DNA of 43,701 bases, taken from a virus. Position numbers and translations under genes: made by a program. Positions 37,725 to 43,701 of this stretch are shown piece after piece (the first letter of the stretch is position 1; the number at the start of each line of letters is the position of its first letter). The notes beneath the pieces were generated by a model. The model was not told where the DNA came from and made no database searches. It worked only from the letters and a program-made list of their open reading frames with translations. Where the stretch lies: the IMG/VR virus record IMGVR_UViG_3300002835_000369, positions 1-43,701 of that record; one strand, 5' to 3'.

Positions 37725-37928
37725 TTATTTTCGATGTTTTGTTTTGGAAACTATCTTCCAAATTTTCTTTATCGGTGAGCCGAGTAAATCGTCCCACATT
37801 CCGATAACGTACGTTGAATCGGTTTCTCTGCGATTTCGAATTTCAAAAATCATCTCATCATCTTTTGTTATGGTCTCTTCATCTGTGACAAAGTAGTCCA
37901 TATCTTTAACCGTTATCGTTTGTGTCAT
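37725..37928 (-). CDS. Small phage protein of unknown function
   Basis: 67 residues: an acidic beta-rich N-terminal part (TITVKDMDYFVTDEETITK) and a basic end (IKKIWKIVSKTKHRK). Unrecognised; no clear promoter motif. Confidence 0.6.
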   Translation of the reverse strand: MTQTITVKDMDYFVTDEETITKDDEMIFEIRNRRETDSTYVIGMWDDLLGSPIKKIWKIVSKTKHRK

Positions 37929-37963
37929 AATTAAAAAATAATACTTTTTTTTGTAAAAATCAA

Positions 37964-38137
37964 TTAACCTTTATTAGGTTTTGTTTTAGTTAAAAAAAAT
38001 CTTGTTTTATTATAATTAAAAAATTGTGACCCAACTTCGTAGGTTGGACTTCTTAAAGGTTCAAATATTTGATGTTCTTCAGGAGTGGTAAGAACAATCT
38101 TATTATCCTCAATTTTGATAGTGTTGTATTTTTCCAT
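37964..38137 (-). CDS. 57-residue phage protein
   Basis: MEKYNTIKIEDNKIVLTTPE, EHQIFEPLRSPTYEVGSQFF and a basic end: two strands followed by a loop. Unrecognised. A TATATTTC box, one mismatch from the host -7 box, is five bases upstream. Confidence 0.55.
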   Translation of the reverse strand: MEKYNTIKIEDNKIVLTTPEEHQIFEPLRSPTYEVGSQFFNYNKTRFFLTKTKPNKG

Positions 38138-38183
38138 ATTAGAAATATAGGAAAAATTATTGACATATTAAACCTTATTTGAA

Positions 38184-38612
38184 TTAAACTCTCTCCCAAG
38201 TCATTTGATAAATCTCAAACTCAAGTGGGGTACCATAATAAGCAACATCGATATTGAAATATGATTGGAGGTCTCTATATATTTCCCTCTTGGCAAGTTG
38301 AGTCCAATTCCTATCATTTTTCAAATTAGAATAATCAAAGTAAAATTTAATGTTTGGTTTTTGAATAGAGAAATTTTCATGCCCATAATGAGTCCCTTTT
38401 TCTCCAATCGCAATCTTTACCAACTCATCCCCAAACTTAACCTTGAAGAATTCCACAATCTTTGGAAGTATACGTTCAATATGTACTTTGTAGTTCTTGA
38501 TGAATTCGATTCTCTCCTCCTTTGAAAGGTCATGAAACTTCTCCACCCAATCAGGAGTGTCAGGTCCAATCTGAATTGCTTCATGTAATATCTTTCGGAT
38601 GAGGTCTTTCAT
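38184..38612 (-). CDS. Tag-like helical protein
   Basis: 142 residues. The N-terminus MKDLIRKILHEAIQIGPDTP has the tag-like amphipathic helix and ILHE-A, an (I/L)-x-E site, but not the TES core. A helical body (IEFIKNYKVHIERILPKIVE) and a beta-rich end follow. Unrecognised. Confidence 0.6.
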   Translation of the reverse strand: MKDLIRKILHEAIQIGPDTPDWVEKFHDLSKEERIEFIKNYKVHIERILPKIVEFFKVKFGDELVKIAIGEKGTHYGHENFSIQKPNIKFYFDYSNLKNDRNWTQLAKREIYRDLQSYFNIDVAYYGTPLEFEIYQMTWERV

Positions 38613-38616
38613 ATGT

Positions 38617-38624
38617 AATAAATA
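38617..38624 (-). promoter_or_regulatory. Phage-type TATTTATT promoter motif
   Basis: Minus-strand GGGTATTTATTACAT directly before ATG 38612. Confidence 0.65.
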
Positions 38625-38628
38625 CCCA

Positions 38629-39057
38629 TTACTTCATATTACGTTGAATATCCTTCTCTATATCCCTTTTTTTGATGGTTTCTCTCTTATCATACACCTT
38701 TTTACCACGTGCAACGACGATTTCGACCTTAAAACGACCCTTTTCGTTCTCATATAGTCGTGATGGTATGATTGTAAGACCCTTGTCTAAACTCCTCTCT
38801 ATCTTCCTTAATTCCCTCTTTTTGAGTAATATTTTACGGTCTCTCTTCATATTATCGTTCCCAATACCTGAAATAGACACGTTTTTCATGAATAACTCCC
38901 CATTTTGGAATACACAGAAGGAATCTGCGAAGGATAACTGACCTTTTCGGATGAATTTAACCTCAACTCCATTCAATACAACACCTGCAGTATAGGTGTC
39001 AATGAATTCATATTCGAATCTAGCTCTCTTGTTTAGTATGTTGACCTTCTTTTCCAT
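38629..39057 (-). CDS. smpB: SmpB, SsrA-binding protein
   Basis: 142 residues, close to the usual 150. NILNKRARFEYEFIDTYTAG, VLNGVEVKFIRKGQLSFADS and CVFQNGELFMKNVSISG match the SmpB core, and the C-terminal tail ARGKKVYDKRETIKKRDIEK is present. SmpB binds the tRNA-like domain of tmRNA and brings it to stalled ribosomes; the tail reaches into the mRNA channel. All key parts seem intact. No tmRNA of the classical form is visible in the window; the tRNA-like RNA at 4010-4179 is a possible but unproven partner. A host-type -7 box is four bases from the ATG. Confidence 0.93.
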   Translation of the reverse strand: MEKKVNILNKRARFEYEFIDTYTAGVVLNGVEVKFIRKGQLSFADSFCVFQNGELFMKNVSISGIGNDNMKRDRKILLKKRELRKIERSLDKGLTIIPSRLYENEKGRFKVEIVVARGKKVYDKRETIKKRDIEKDIQRNMK

Positions 39058-39061
39058 AATG

Positions 39062-39069
39062 CAAAGATA
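39062..39069 (-). promoter_or_regulatory. Host-type -7 box TATCTTTG
   Basis: Minus-strand TATCTTTG, then CATT and the smpB ATG. No TTTG at the -33 position. Confidence 0.55.
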
Positions 39070-39080
39070 CGAATAATATG

Positions 39081-39395
39081 TTAAACTGCGTGTTGCAAAG
39101 ACCTAAATTCTTCAATTCCAATATTTGTGTTTAGATATCCGCTAAAACATCTTCTCAAATAGTCACTAATTGCCGCGGTAACTTCTTGTTGTTGTATATA
39201 GTTCCACCCACGAGCCATTTCAATACCTTCGTTATTTAGTTCAAACTCAACAATAACATAAATCGTGTCAGACCATTCACTGTAATTTACAGGAATAACT
39301 TTCATGCGTTTCATCCACCAAAATTTGATGAGGGGGACAAACTTTTTCATGGCATCTTCAAATGAGTTGTGTGACCAATTTCTACTACTTGACAT
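39081..39395 (-). CDS. Phage protein of unknown function
   Basis: 104 residues: MSSSRNWSHNSFEDAMKKFV, a beta-rich middle (SDTIYVIVEFELNNEGIEM) and a helical end (QQEVTAAISDYLRRCFSGY). Unrecognised. Its start overlaps the stop of the upstream gene by 11 bases. Confidence 0.6.
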   Translation of the reverse strand: MSSSRNWSHNSFEDAMKKFVPLIKFWWMKRMKVIPVNYSEWSDTIYVIVEFELNNEGIEMARGWNYIQQQEVTAAISDYLRRCFSGYLNTNIGIEEFRSLQHAV

Positions 39396-40065
39396 ATTCT
39401 AATATACTTTCTGAGTGCGATGGTGAAAAAATAATAGTTGGGTTCATATACAGATGATTTGGATATATGCATTTAGCTAATGGAAGTAAATGGAGAAATA
39501 ATTTTTCTCTAATCTCAATCTCAATCTTTGGGTTCATCAATTCACTATGATGTGTTGGGGAGACGGTAATATAAATTTCTAAAGGCCCAGTCATAATTCC
39601 GTCCACTTCTTGAGCATGTCCTCCTGTTCCAAAAAATTTTTTAACTCTAACTTCTTTTACATCCAACACCCACGGAACTAATTTCATTAACATACGTTTG
39701 AGAGGTTTATGGTCCAAAACGTAAGGGTCTATTTCGTTAGTAAGGGTTGAGGTAATATCAGTCACAGTTGTTCCACACCATAATGATGAAGTTGTTGATG
39801 GTGTAGTTCTTACTGGTTCTGATATGATTTTATTAACAATTTCAGAAACCATAGGTGGTAGAGGTTCTTCTTTTGGTGTAGAATACATAGGTATTGGTGG
39901 AGGTATTGGTATTAATCCATCCATAAACCTGTTCCCACCATTAATTCTTCGAACAACTTCATCAAACCCATTTTGACGCATGACTCCTCCCATGTCAGGA
40001 TACCCATTTGGTAAGGTGGGTGGTATCCTAAAAGTACTACGTAAAAAATCTAATATTTGTGACAT
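39385..40065 (-). CDS. Phage protein with Pro-rich loop, unknown function
   Basis: 226 residues. The N-terminal 100 residues include a Pro-rich loop (DGLIPIPPPIPMYSTPKEEP). The C-terminal part is alpha/beta (LKRMLMKLVPWVLDVKEVRV, GPLEIYITVSP, HLLPLAKCIYPNHLY). No family recognised. A complete host-type promoter precedes it. Confidence 0.6.
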   Translation of the reverse strand: MSQILDFLRSTFRIPPTLPNGYPDMGGVMRQNGFDEVVRRINGGNRFMDGLIPIPPPIPMYSTPKEEPLPPMVSEIVNKIISEPVRTTPSTTSSLWCGTTVTDITSTLTNEIDPYVLDHKPLKRMLMKLVPWVLDVKEVRVKKFFGTGGHAQEVDGIMTGPLEIYITVSPTHHSELMNPKIEIEIREKLFLHLLPLAKCIYPNHLYMNPTIIFSPSHSESILEYVK

Positions 40066-40069
40066 ACCA

Positions 40070-40101
40070 CAAACATAGGTGTTTGAAATTATCAGGTCAA
40101 A
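40070..40101 (-). promoter_or_regulatory. Host-type promoter TTTG-N20-TATGTTTG
   Basis: Minus strand: TTTG (40098-40101), 20-base spacer, TATGTTTG (40070-40077), then TGGT and ATG 40065. Confidence 0.7.
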
Positions 40102-40125
40102 TAAAAAACCCTCACGAGGAGGGTT
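40102..40125 (-). terminator. Rho-independent terminator
   Basis: CCCTC/GAGGG stem (with flanking AA/TT) and a T run on the minus strand; ends the nuclease-like gene. Confidence 0.8.
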
Positions 40126-40128
40126 TGA

Positions 40129-40974
40129 TTATCTTTTAATTGATTTGGTTTCTCCGTCTTTAACGGAATATATTTTGAATTCATCTCGTGCTGGGTAGAT
40201 TAAGATATCAACCGCACTGTGTCGTCCTTCACTAACATCCTTGATAAATGCTTTGGCTTGAGCCTCACTTGATTTAACTTGAATTGTTTTAACTTCGTTT
40301 CTTGGTGACTTAAAGATTAAGTCAGTTGAGAATACCATGTCAACAAAATCTCCGTCTCCACCTTGGTATAATAATTCGTACCCTGGAATTGATAACATTT
40401 TATTTGCAACCTCATTTTCAATTCTCTCTCCCCACTCTGAGTTTCTTTTAATATTATCGGTGTATCCCAATAACTCCTCAGGGGATTGGATATACTGACT
40501 GAAAAGACCTCCCATGTTAGGTTTATACTTTAGGAAAACCTTTTTAATCTCATTCTCATCGTCCGTACTGTTAATCACATTAATGATTTCAGTTGCTGCG
40601 GGTCTACCATTATTCTTTGACTTGTATAGTAAGTCAGTTAGTAATTTGGCTAAGTCAGAATAGTTTGTATTCAGTTTGTTTACAGGATGCCATTTTCCAT
40701 CAATGTAAACCAAATTTTTATTTGGTAGGTCATCAATAAATTTATTATAAGCAGAATCGCTTATTTTACCTGTAGACCTTAATAGGTCAGCTCCTTTAGT
40801 ATACTTTTGGATTTCCTCGTCACTAACATTTGTCTTTATACTCTCAAGTATATCACCAACAACGGATTGTAATCCCAATCCATTACTTCTTGATAACCAA
40901 GACTTCAAATTGTTAATCTTATCAAAAACTTTGTTAGGGTTATCTGATACTTGTTCTTTAATTTTATATTTCAT
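40129..40974 (-). CDS. Nuclease-like protein with short tag
   Basis: 281 residues. The N-terminus MKYKIKEQVSDNPNKVFDKI retains only the end of the tag (IKEQ). The C-terminal third contains GERIENEVANKMLSIPGYEL, then GDFVDMVFSTDLIF and EVKTIQVKSSEAQ: Glu, Asp and Q-x-K placed as in PD-(D/E)XK nucleases of the restriction-endonuclease fold. A helical N-terminal domain precedes it. Its start is two bases from the upstream stop, so it is coupled. Could be a phage DNA-processing enzyme or a virion-borne nuclease. Confidence 0.65.
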   Translation of the reverse strand: MKYKIKEQVSDNPNKVFDKINNLKSWLSRSNGLGLQSVVGDILESIKTNVSDEEIQKYTKGADLLRSTGKISDSAYNKFIDDLPNKNLVYIDGKWHPVNKLNTNYSDLAKLLTDLLYKSKNNGRPAATEIINVINSTDDENEIKKVFLKYKPNMGGLFSQYIQSPEELLGYTDNIKRNSEWGERIENEVANKMLSIPGYELLYQGGDGDFVDMVFSTDLIFKSPRNEVKTIQVKSSEAQAKAFIKDVSEGRHSAVDILIYPARDEFKIYSVKDGETKSIKR

Positions 40975-40975
40975 T

Positions 40976-41833
40976 TTAATAAAGTCTTAATCTTTTTGGA
41001 CTGTATCCCATAGATGATAGAATTTCTTTCACCCCGCTATTAATATCACTCTCAACTCTCCAATTTCCTTGTCTGAATGTCAATTGGATATTCGCATTAA
41101 AATTACCACGATTAATATTCAATTTGGTTGAGTGAATTTTTCCTTTGGCGTTTGGTAAATTCTTAATTGCGGTTTTAATTTTTTTATTAAAAACATTTTT
41201 AACCCACTCTTCTTCACCTAAGTAATAAGGACTATTAGTTTGTAGTTGTAAATTCCCATGAGCAGGTGAACCGTATTCAACACCTAAGAAACTCGAGATG
41301 TAATTTTTTAACTCATCCATATATTTTGAGTTGTCTTTAACCTCTCCGTCATATTTTAACATCTCATTAAAATCAGTTTCAATCCAAACACTTACATTGT
41401 AAGGTTTGTCTTCACGGAATTTAATTTCCATAAATTTAGGTAAATCTAAATACTCAACTAAAACCTTAAGACCTTTATTGTACTTTTCAAGAAAAGTTCC
41501 CTGTCTCTTAAGGGAAGGTAATTTGTGAGACCCTTTAACTACAAGGGCTTTACCAATATCCACTAGTTTTTTTAAATCACTACCATAATACCTGTCTTTA
41601 ATATCTATTCCGTAGTCTCTATTAAAATCTTTAAGATATTTTGCAACAAGATGTGACATAGGGTATTCACCTACCTCATCACCATGAAATTTTTTAATCC
41701 ATGGTCTAAAGTATTTGACAAAAACTTCAATAAAGTCAGAGTCTTCGTATTCACTAACATCAATCTGTTCTTTAACTATGTTAGCAATACGTTTAATATC
41801 TTGTTTAGTAAGAGAAGTAATATTTTCCATCAT
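40976..41833 (-). CDS. Tagged protein of unknown function
   Basis: 285 residues. Tag: ITSLTKQDIKRIANIVKEQ near the N-terminus; two Met codons in tandem start the gene (41833 and 41830). The body is alpha/beta (LDLPKFMEIKFREDKPYNV) with a C-terminal strand-rich region (HSTKLNINRGNFNANIQL). No motif recognised. First gene of an operon with the nuclease-like protein. Confidence 0.65.
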   Translation of the reverse strand: MMENITSLTKQDIKRIANIVKEQIDVSEYEDSDFIEVFVKYFRPWIKKFHGDEVGEYPMSHLVAKYLKDFNRDYGIDIKDRYYGSDLKKLVDIGKALVVKGSHKLPSLKRQGTFLEKYNKGLKVLVEYLDLPKFMEIKFREDKPYNVSVWIETDFNEMLKYDGEVKDNSKYMDELKNYISSFLGVEYGSPAHGNLQLQTNSPYYLGEEEWVKNVFNKKIKTAIKNLPNAKGKIHSTKLNINRGNFNANIQLTFRQGNWRVESDINSGVKEILSSMGYSPKRLRLY

Positions 41834-41834
41834 T

Positions 41835-41842
41835 AATAAATA
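41835..41842 (-). promoter_or_regulatory. Phage-type TATTTATT promoter motif
   Basis: Minus-strand TATATTTATTA directly before ATG 41833. Confidence 0.65.
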
Positions 41843-41851
41843 TACATTGTA

Positions 41852-42094
41852 TTAGAATACTACCACACGGAATTTGGCATCAGATGTTCCCAACTTAAGG
41901 TTAAACATTTCATTCATACCTAATACCATAGAATGGGTATCACCTTTAAAAGTATTTCTGGTAATCTTGATAAGGGTTTGGGTACCAGGCACAGACTTCC
42001 CTCCTACAACCACATGGGCATTTGGTATGAGCTCAACACTCTTTATCTCAGATTGAGATTCAAGATAGGTCTTAATTAGGTTTTCCAATTTCAT
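41852..42094 (-). CDS. Small phage protein of unknown function
   Basis: 80 residues from ATG 42094 (MKLENLIKTYLESQSEIKSV); a longer frame to 42121 crosses a promoter box and a terminator. A helix and a beta-rich domain (LIPNAHVVVGGKSVPGTQ, TLIKITRNTF). LES at about residues 11-13 fits the (I/L)-x-(S/E) region but there is no tag core. Unrecognised. Confidence 0.65.
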   Translation of the reverse strand: MKLENLIKTYLESQSEIKSVELIPNAHVVVGGKSVPGTQTLIKITRNTFKGDTHSMVLGMNEMFNLKLGTSDAKFRVVVF

Positions 42095-42098
42095 GAGA

Positions 42099-42106
42099 CA
42101 AAGATA
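42099..42106 (-). promoter_or_regulatory. Host-type -7 box TATCTTTG
   Basis: Minus-strand TATCTTTG, then TCTC and ATG 42094; same spacing as at 3741. No -33 element. Confidence 0.55.
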
Positions 42107-42110
42107 ATAA

Positions 42111-42138
42111 AAAAACCCCACCTTTTTGGGGTGGGGTT
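42111..42138 (-). terminator. Rho-independent terminator
   Basis: AACCCCACC with GGTGGGGTT around a T-rich loop, then a T run on the minus strand; ends the gene at 42160. Confidence 0.85.
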
Positions 42139-42159
42139 AATAAATTAATTTGATTAAGA

Positions 42160-42333
42160 TTATTTTTCGTCTTTCTTCTCGTTAGTTTTTTCACTAACTA
42201 ATGGTTTAGAATCACCAAGTTTTGAATTTAATAACTTAGAGAAGTTCTCAGTCATAACTTTCATCCCACCTGTGTGTTGCTCGCGGATACTGTTTTTCTC
42301 CTCGTCAGATAAATTATTTAAAATGTGTTTCAT
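42160..42333 (-). CDS. 57-residue tagged microprotein
   Basis: MKHILNNLSDEEKNSIREQH continues GGMKVMTENFSKLLNSK and a Lys/Glu-rich end. The N-terminus is a reduced tag (LSDEEKNSIREQ in place of LTESD...VIxEQ). It has its own phage motif and terminator. Very small for a cargo, so it may be mostly tag. Confidence 0.65.
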   Translation of the reverse strand: MKHILNNLSDEEKNSIREQHTGGMKVMTENFSKLLNSKLGDSKPLVSEKTNEKKDEK

Positions 42334-42345
42334 TTATGTTTTTAT

Positions 42346-42353
42346 TATAAATA
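42346..42353 (-). promoter_or_regulatory. Phage-type TATTTATA promoter motif
   Basis: Minus-strand GGTATTTATAATAAAAAC 12 bases before ATG 42333, just after a hairpin. Confidence 0.65.
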
Positions 42354-42364
42354 CCTATGAAAAT

Positions 42365-42396
42365 AACAAACCCCATCCATAAGGACAGGGTTTGTT
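42365..42396 (-). terminator. Hairpin terminator
   Basis: AACAAACCC pairs with GGGTTTGTT (perfect 9 bp); the T run on the minus strand is short. Ends the 42399 gene. Confidence 0.65.
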
Positions 42397-42398
42397 AA

Positions 42399-42686
42399 TT
42401 AGTTGTAGAAACCACCTTCTTGAGGGAAACCTTCCACGATGTGCCAAACTCCTTTAAGAGTGTTGTCATATATCACCATATAGTATCCACTAGCAACAGG
42501 AGATGTTAATCCACTATCATTAAAAACTTGTTGTGATGTCTGAAGACATGCCCAACAAGAATCAGTTGCAGTTACACATTCCGCACAAAGACCAAGGTCT
42601 TCAGCATATACTGCAGTTGATGGTTCCATAGAAAGGACCTGTTCTAGATTAGTAGAAAATGCTACCGTAAAATTTAATGCTGCCAT
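42399..42686 (-). CDS. Cys-containing phage protein, possibly structural
   Basis: 95 residues. MAALNFTVAFSTNLEQVLSM leads to a segment with four Cys (LGLCAECVTATDSCWACLQT), then SGYYMVIYDNTLKGVWHIVE. The Cys spacing could bind a metal or form disulphides. The GYYMVIYDN style resembles the small domains of the structural protein at 21490. No other recognition. Confidence 0.6.
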   Translation of the reverse strand: MAALNFTVAFSTNLEQVLSMEPSTAVYAEDLGLCAECVTATDSCWACLQTSQQVFNDSGLTSPVASGYYMVIYDNTLKGVWHIVEGFPQEGGFYN

Positions 42687-42701
42687 AGTATTTGTTTTTA
42701 C

Positions 42702-42709
42702 TATAAATA
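42702..42709 (-). promoter_or_regulatory. Phage-type TATTTATA promoter motif
   Basis: Minus-strand TATATTTATAGTAAAAAC 15 bases before ATG 42686. Confidence 0.6.
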
Positions 42710-42724
42710 TAAGGTAGACACGGA

Positions 42725-42895
42725 TTAATTTTCCAAAATTGACTTACCTAAGATAAGTGGAGACGACGTAGGGTTTTTTTGAATTTGGAAATGATTCTCT
42801 TTATCTTTGATGATAAGGTTGTCTTCGGCTTTGAATGTTTGTTTGTAGTTAGCAACTACATAATCCTTTACTTGATTGTAAACTTCTTGTGTCAT
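42725..42895 (-). CDS. 56-residue phage protein
   Basis: MTQEVYNQVKDYVVANYKQT forms a helix; a short strand and basic segment follow (DNLIIKDKENHFQIQKNP). Unrecognised. It has a complete host-type promoter, which supports it as a real gene. Confidence 0.6.
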   Translation of the reverse strand: MTQEVYNQVKDYVVANYKQTFKAEDNLIIKDKENHFQIQKNPTSSPLILGKSILEN

Positions 42896-42921
42896 GATTT
42901 TTAGTGATTAATTTTATTCGA

Positions 42922-42953
42922 CAAATATATAAATAATTTACAATACATTCAAA
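42922..42953 (-). promoter_or_regulatory. Host-type promoter TTTG-N20-TATATTTG
   Basis: Minus strand: TTTG (42950-42953), 20-base spacer, TATATTTG (42922-42929), 26 bases before ATG 42895. Confidence 0.75.
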
Positions 42954-42964
42954 AAATTATTAAA

Positions 42965-43384
42965 TTAGTTTCTGTCAATTTGGACAACATTCAGTCCTGT
43001 GTGTCCCATGAACCATCTTTTGAAAAATTCCTTCCAAGTATCTCCAAAATATCCATCAAGGGCATCATATTTGAGGGTTGGTAAAACAACTACAGGACAA
43101 TGTCCCTCAGGTATTGGTTCACTTAAATTTTCATTATCACAAAGGGAATACCACATGAAATCATCACCATCACCACTTGCATATGGACCATCATACTCAA
43201 CAACGTAAATAAATAATTCACCACTATTTTCTTCTAACTCTTTTTTATAGGATTTTGGGCTGTCCCAACCGTCAAATGGTGTTAATTGGTCGTCAAAGAA
43301 TTGTAGAATACTTTGTTCTAATCTATATGCTCGAATGGATTGTTCTGCGGTTTTAAATTGTTCTTCTGTTATAATGTACTTCAT
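42965..43384 (-). CDS. Tagged small protein, paralog of 32002-32373
   Basis: 139 residues. Tag MKYIITEEQFKTAEQSIRAY. The body has MWYSLCDNENLSEPIPEGHC, VVVLPTLKYDALDGYFG and FKRWFMGHTGLNVVQIDRN, matching the paralog at 32002 in order and spacing. Function unknown. Confidence 0.7.
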   Translation of the reverse strand: MKYIITEEQFKTAEQSIRAYRLEQSILQFFDDQLTPFDGWDSPKSYKKELEENSGELFIYVVEYDGPYASGDGDDFMWYSLCDNENLSEPIPEGHCPVVVLPTLKYDALDGYFGDTWKEFFKRWFMGHTGLNVVQIDRN

Positions 43385-43388
43385 CTTA

Positions 43389-43396
43389 TATAAATA
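43389..43396 (-). promoter_or_regulatory. Phage-type TATTTATA promoter motif
   Basis: Minus-strand CCATATTTATATAAG just before ATG 43384. Confidence 0.6.
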
Positions 43397-43399
43397 TGG

Positions 43400-43701
43400 T
43401 TAATCAAACCAATTAATTATTTCATGGACTTCCAAACCGTATCTATCTTCAAACCACTCACCGAAATAATCCAAAGAATCTTCAAGGTCAATATTGAATA
43501 ATGATGAAGCTCCAAATACAATGTCTTCCTCAACTAACAATCTTTTATCGTCAAAGGTGTAAAGATAATCGTGATGGTCCTCGGTCCCTTCTCTCAAAAG
43601 AATTAATTCACCAACATGTTCTCCACCCAAAACAATATAATCGGGACCATCCAAATAGTTCCAAATCATATTCTTAATCTGAGATTCTTTTATAATGTAT
43701 T
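43400..43701 (-). CDS. Tagged small protein, 5' truncated by window end
   Basis: The frame is open to the window edge. Upstream of the first in-window Met (43669) it reads YIIKESQIKN, a tag whose initiating MK lies outside. The in-window Met is therefore internal. The body is acidic (LVEEDIVFGASSLFNIDLED) and ends DYFGEWFEDRYGLEVHEIIN, the WF-type ending of the paralog family. Function unknown. Confidence 0.7.
   Translation of the reverse strand, partial: YIIKESQIKNMIWNYLDGPDYIVLGGEHVGELILLREGTEDHHDYLYTFDDKRLLVEEDIVFGASSLFNIDLEDSLDYFGEWFEDRYGLEVHEIINWFD

Noticed and set aside
939-43396. Canonical T4 late promoters TATAAATA
   Set aside because: The TATAAATA form lies on the strand opposite to the gene in every case; read with the gene it is TATTTATA, so it cannot be called a standard T4 late promoter.
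1-43701. Insertion sequence, integrase or attachment site
   Set aside because: No transposase, integrase, terminal inverted repeats or target duplications seen.
1-43701. Host chromosome segment
   Set aside because: SmpB, PPK2, cyclophilin and exported proteins could be host genes, but they share promoters, terminators and tags with clear phage genes, and no ordinary metabolic or ribosomal operons are present.

Overview
The window reads as part of the genome of a large tailed phage (or integrated phage) of a Bacteroidota host, probably a flavobacterium. The phage evidence is dense short genes, a GH19 endolysin, holin-like and spanin-like proteins, a fibre-like structural protein with Thr/Pro linkers, and dozens of small proteins of no known family. 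The host evidence is exported proteins whose signal peptides end in GQ, AQ or SQ, a C-terminal domain of the type IX secretion (T9SS) type, A/T-rich starts without Shine-Dalgarno sites, and promoters of the Bacteroidota form TTTG-N20-TAnnTTTG. No capsid, portal, terminase, polymerase or prohead protease is in view, so this is an accessory, lysis and late-protein region.

Layout. 1-8228: a cupin tail, tagged proteins, a tRNA-like RNA (4010-4179), a WCTT-motif protein, a PPK2 polyphosphate kinase and two exported barrel-like proteins. 8302-15484: a tight forward operon of exported proteins (YajG-like, a T9SS-sorted adhesin, a membrane-anchored Pro/Lys-rich protein, a CsgG-like pore protein, a barrel-like protein and a C-type lectin that is a truncated relative of the adhesin), followed by the endolysin. 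15535-19480: forward small genes including an HExxH protein, a metallophosphoesterase and a cyclic-phosphate receiver-like protein. 19460-29447: mostly reverse-strand tagged proteins, a holin candidate, a fibre-like protein, a non-coding block with a tRNA-like gene and a roughly 300-nt RNA, two L,D-transpeptidase-fold enzymes, a spanin-like protein and a sulfotransferase. 29509-30144: a secreted nuclease. 30131-43701: reverse-strand tagged proteins with a cyclophilin, SmpB, a nuclease-like protein and a lysozyme-like protein.

The most unusual signal is a short N-terminal sequence shared by about twenty otherwise unrelated proteins: roughly K-x-I-x-(L/I)-T-E-S-(Q/D)-(L/F/Y)-x-x-L-V-x-x-V-I-x-E-Q, with a second form close to EIxRMKSLxGVIxEQ. 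It sits on a PPK2 kinase, nuclease-like folds, an L,D-transpeptidase-like enzyme, a lysozyme-like enzyme, an HExxH protein (internally), membrane proteins and many unknowns. It repeatedly contains (I/L/V)-x-E, which resembles the T4 prohead protease gp21 site. My leading inference is a capsid-targeting or prohead-processing tag that loads a set of cargo proteins into the virion. This is untested.

Expression looks punctuated. About 28 genes or RNAs carry a strand-oriented TATTTAT(A/T) motif a few to about 40 bases before the start, often directly after a terminator. Another dozen carry the host-type TAnnTTTG box, often only 4 bases from the ATG, which suggests leaderless or nearly leaderless mRNAs.
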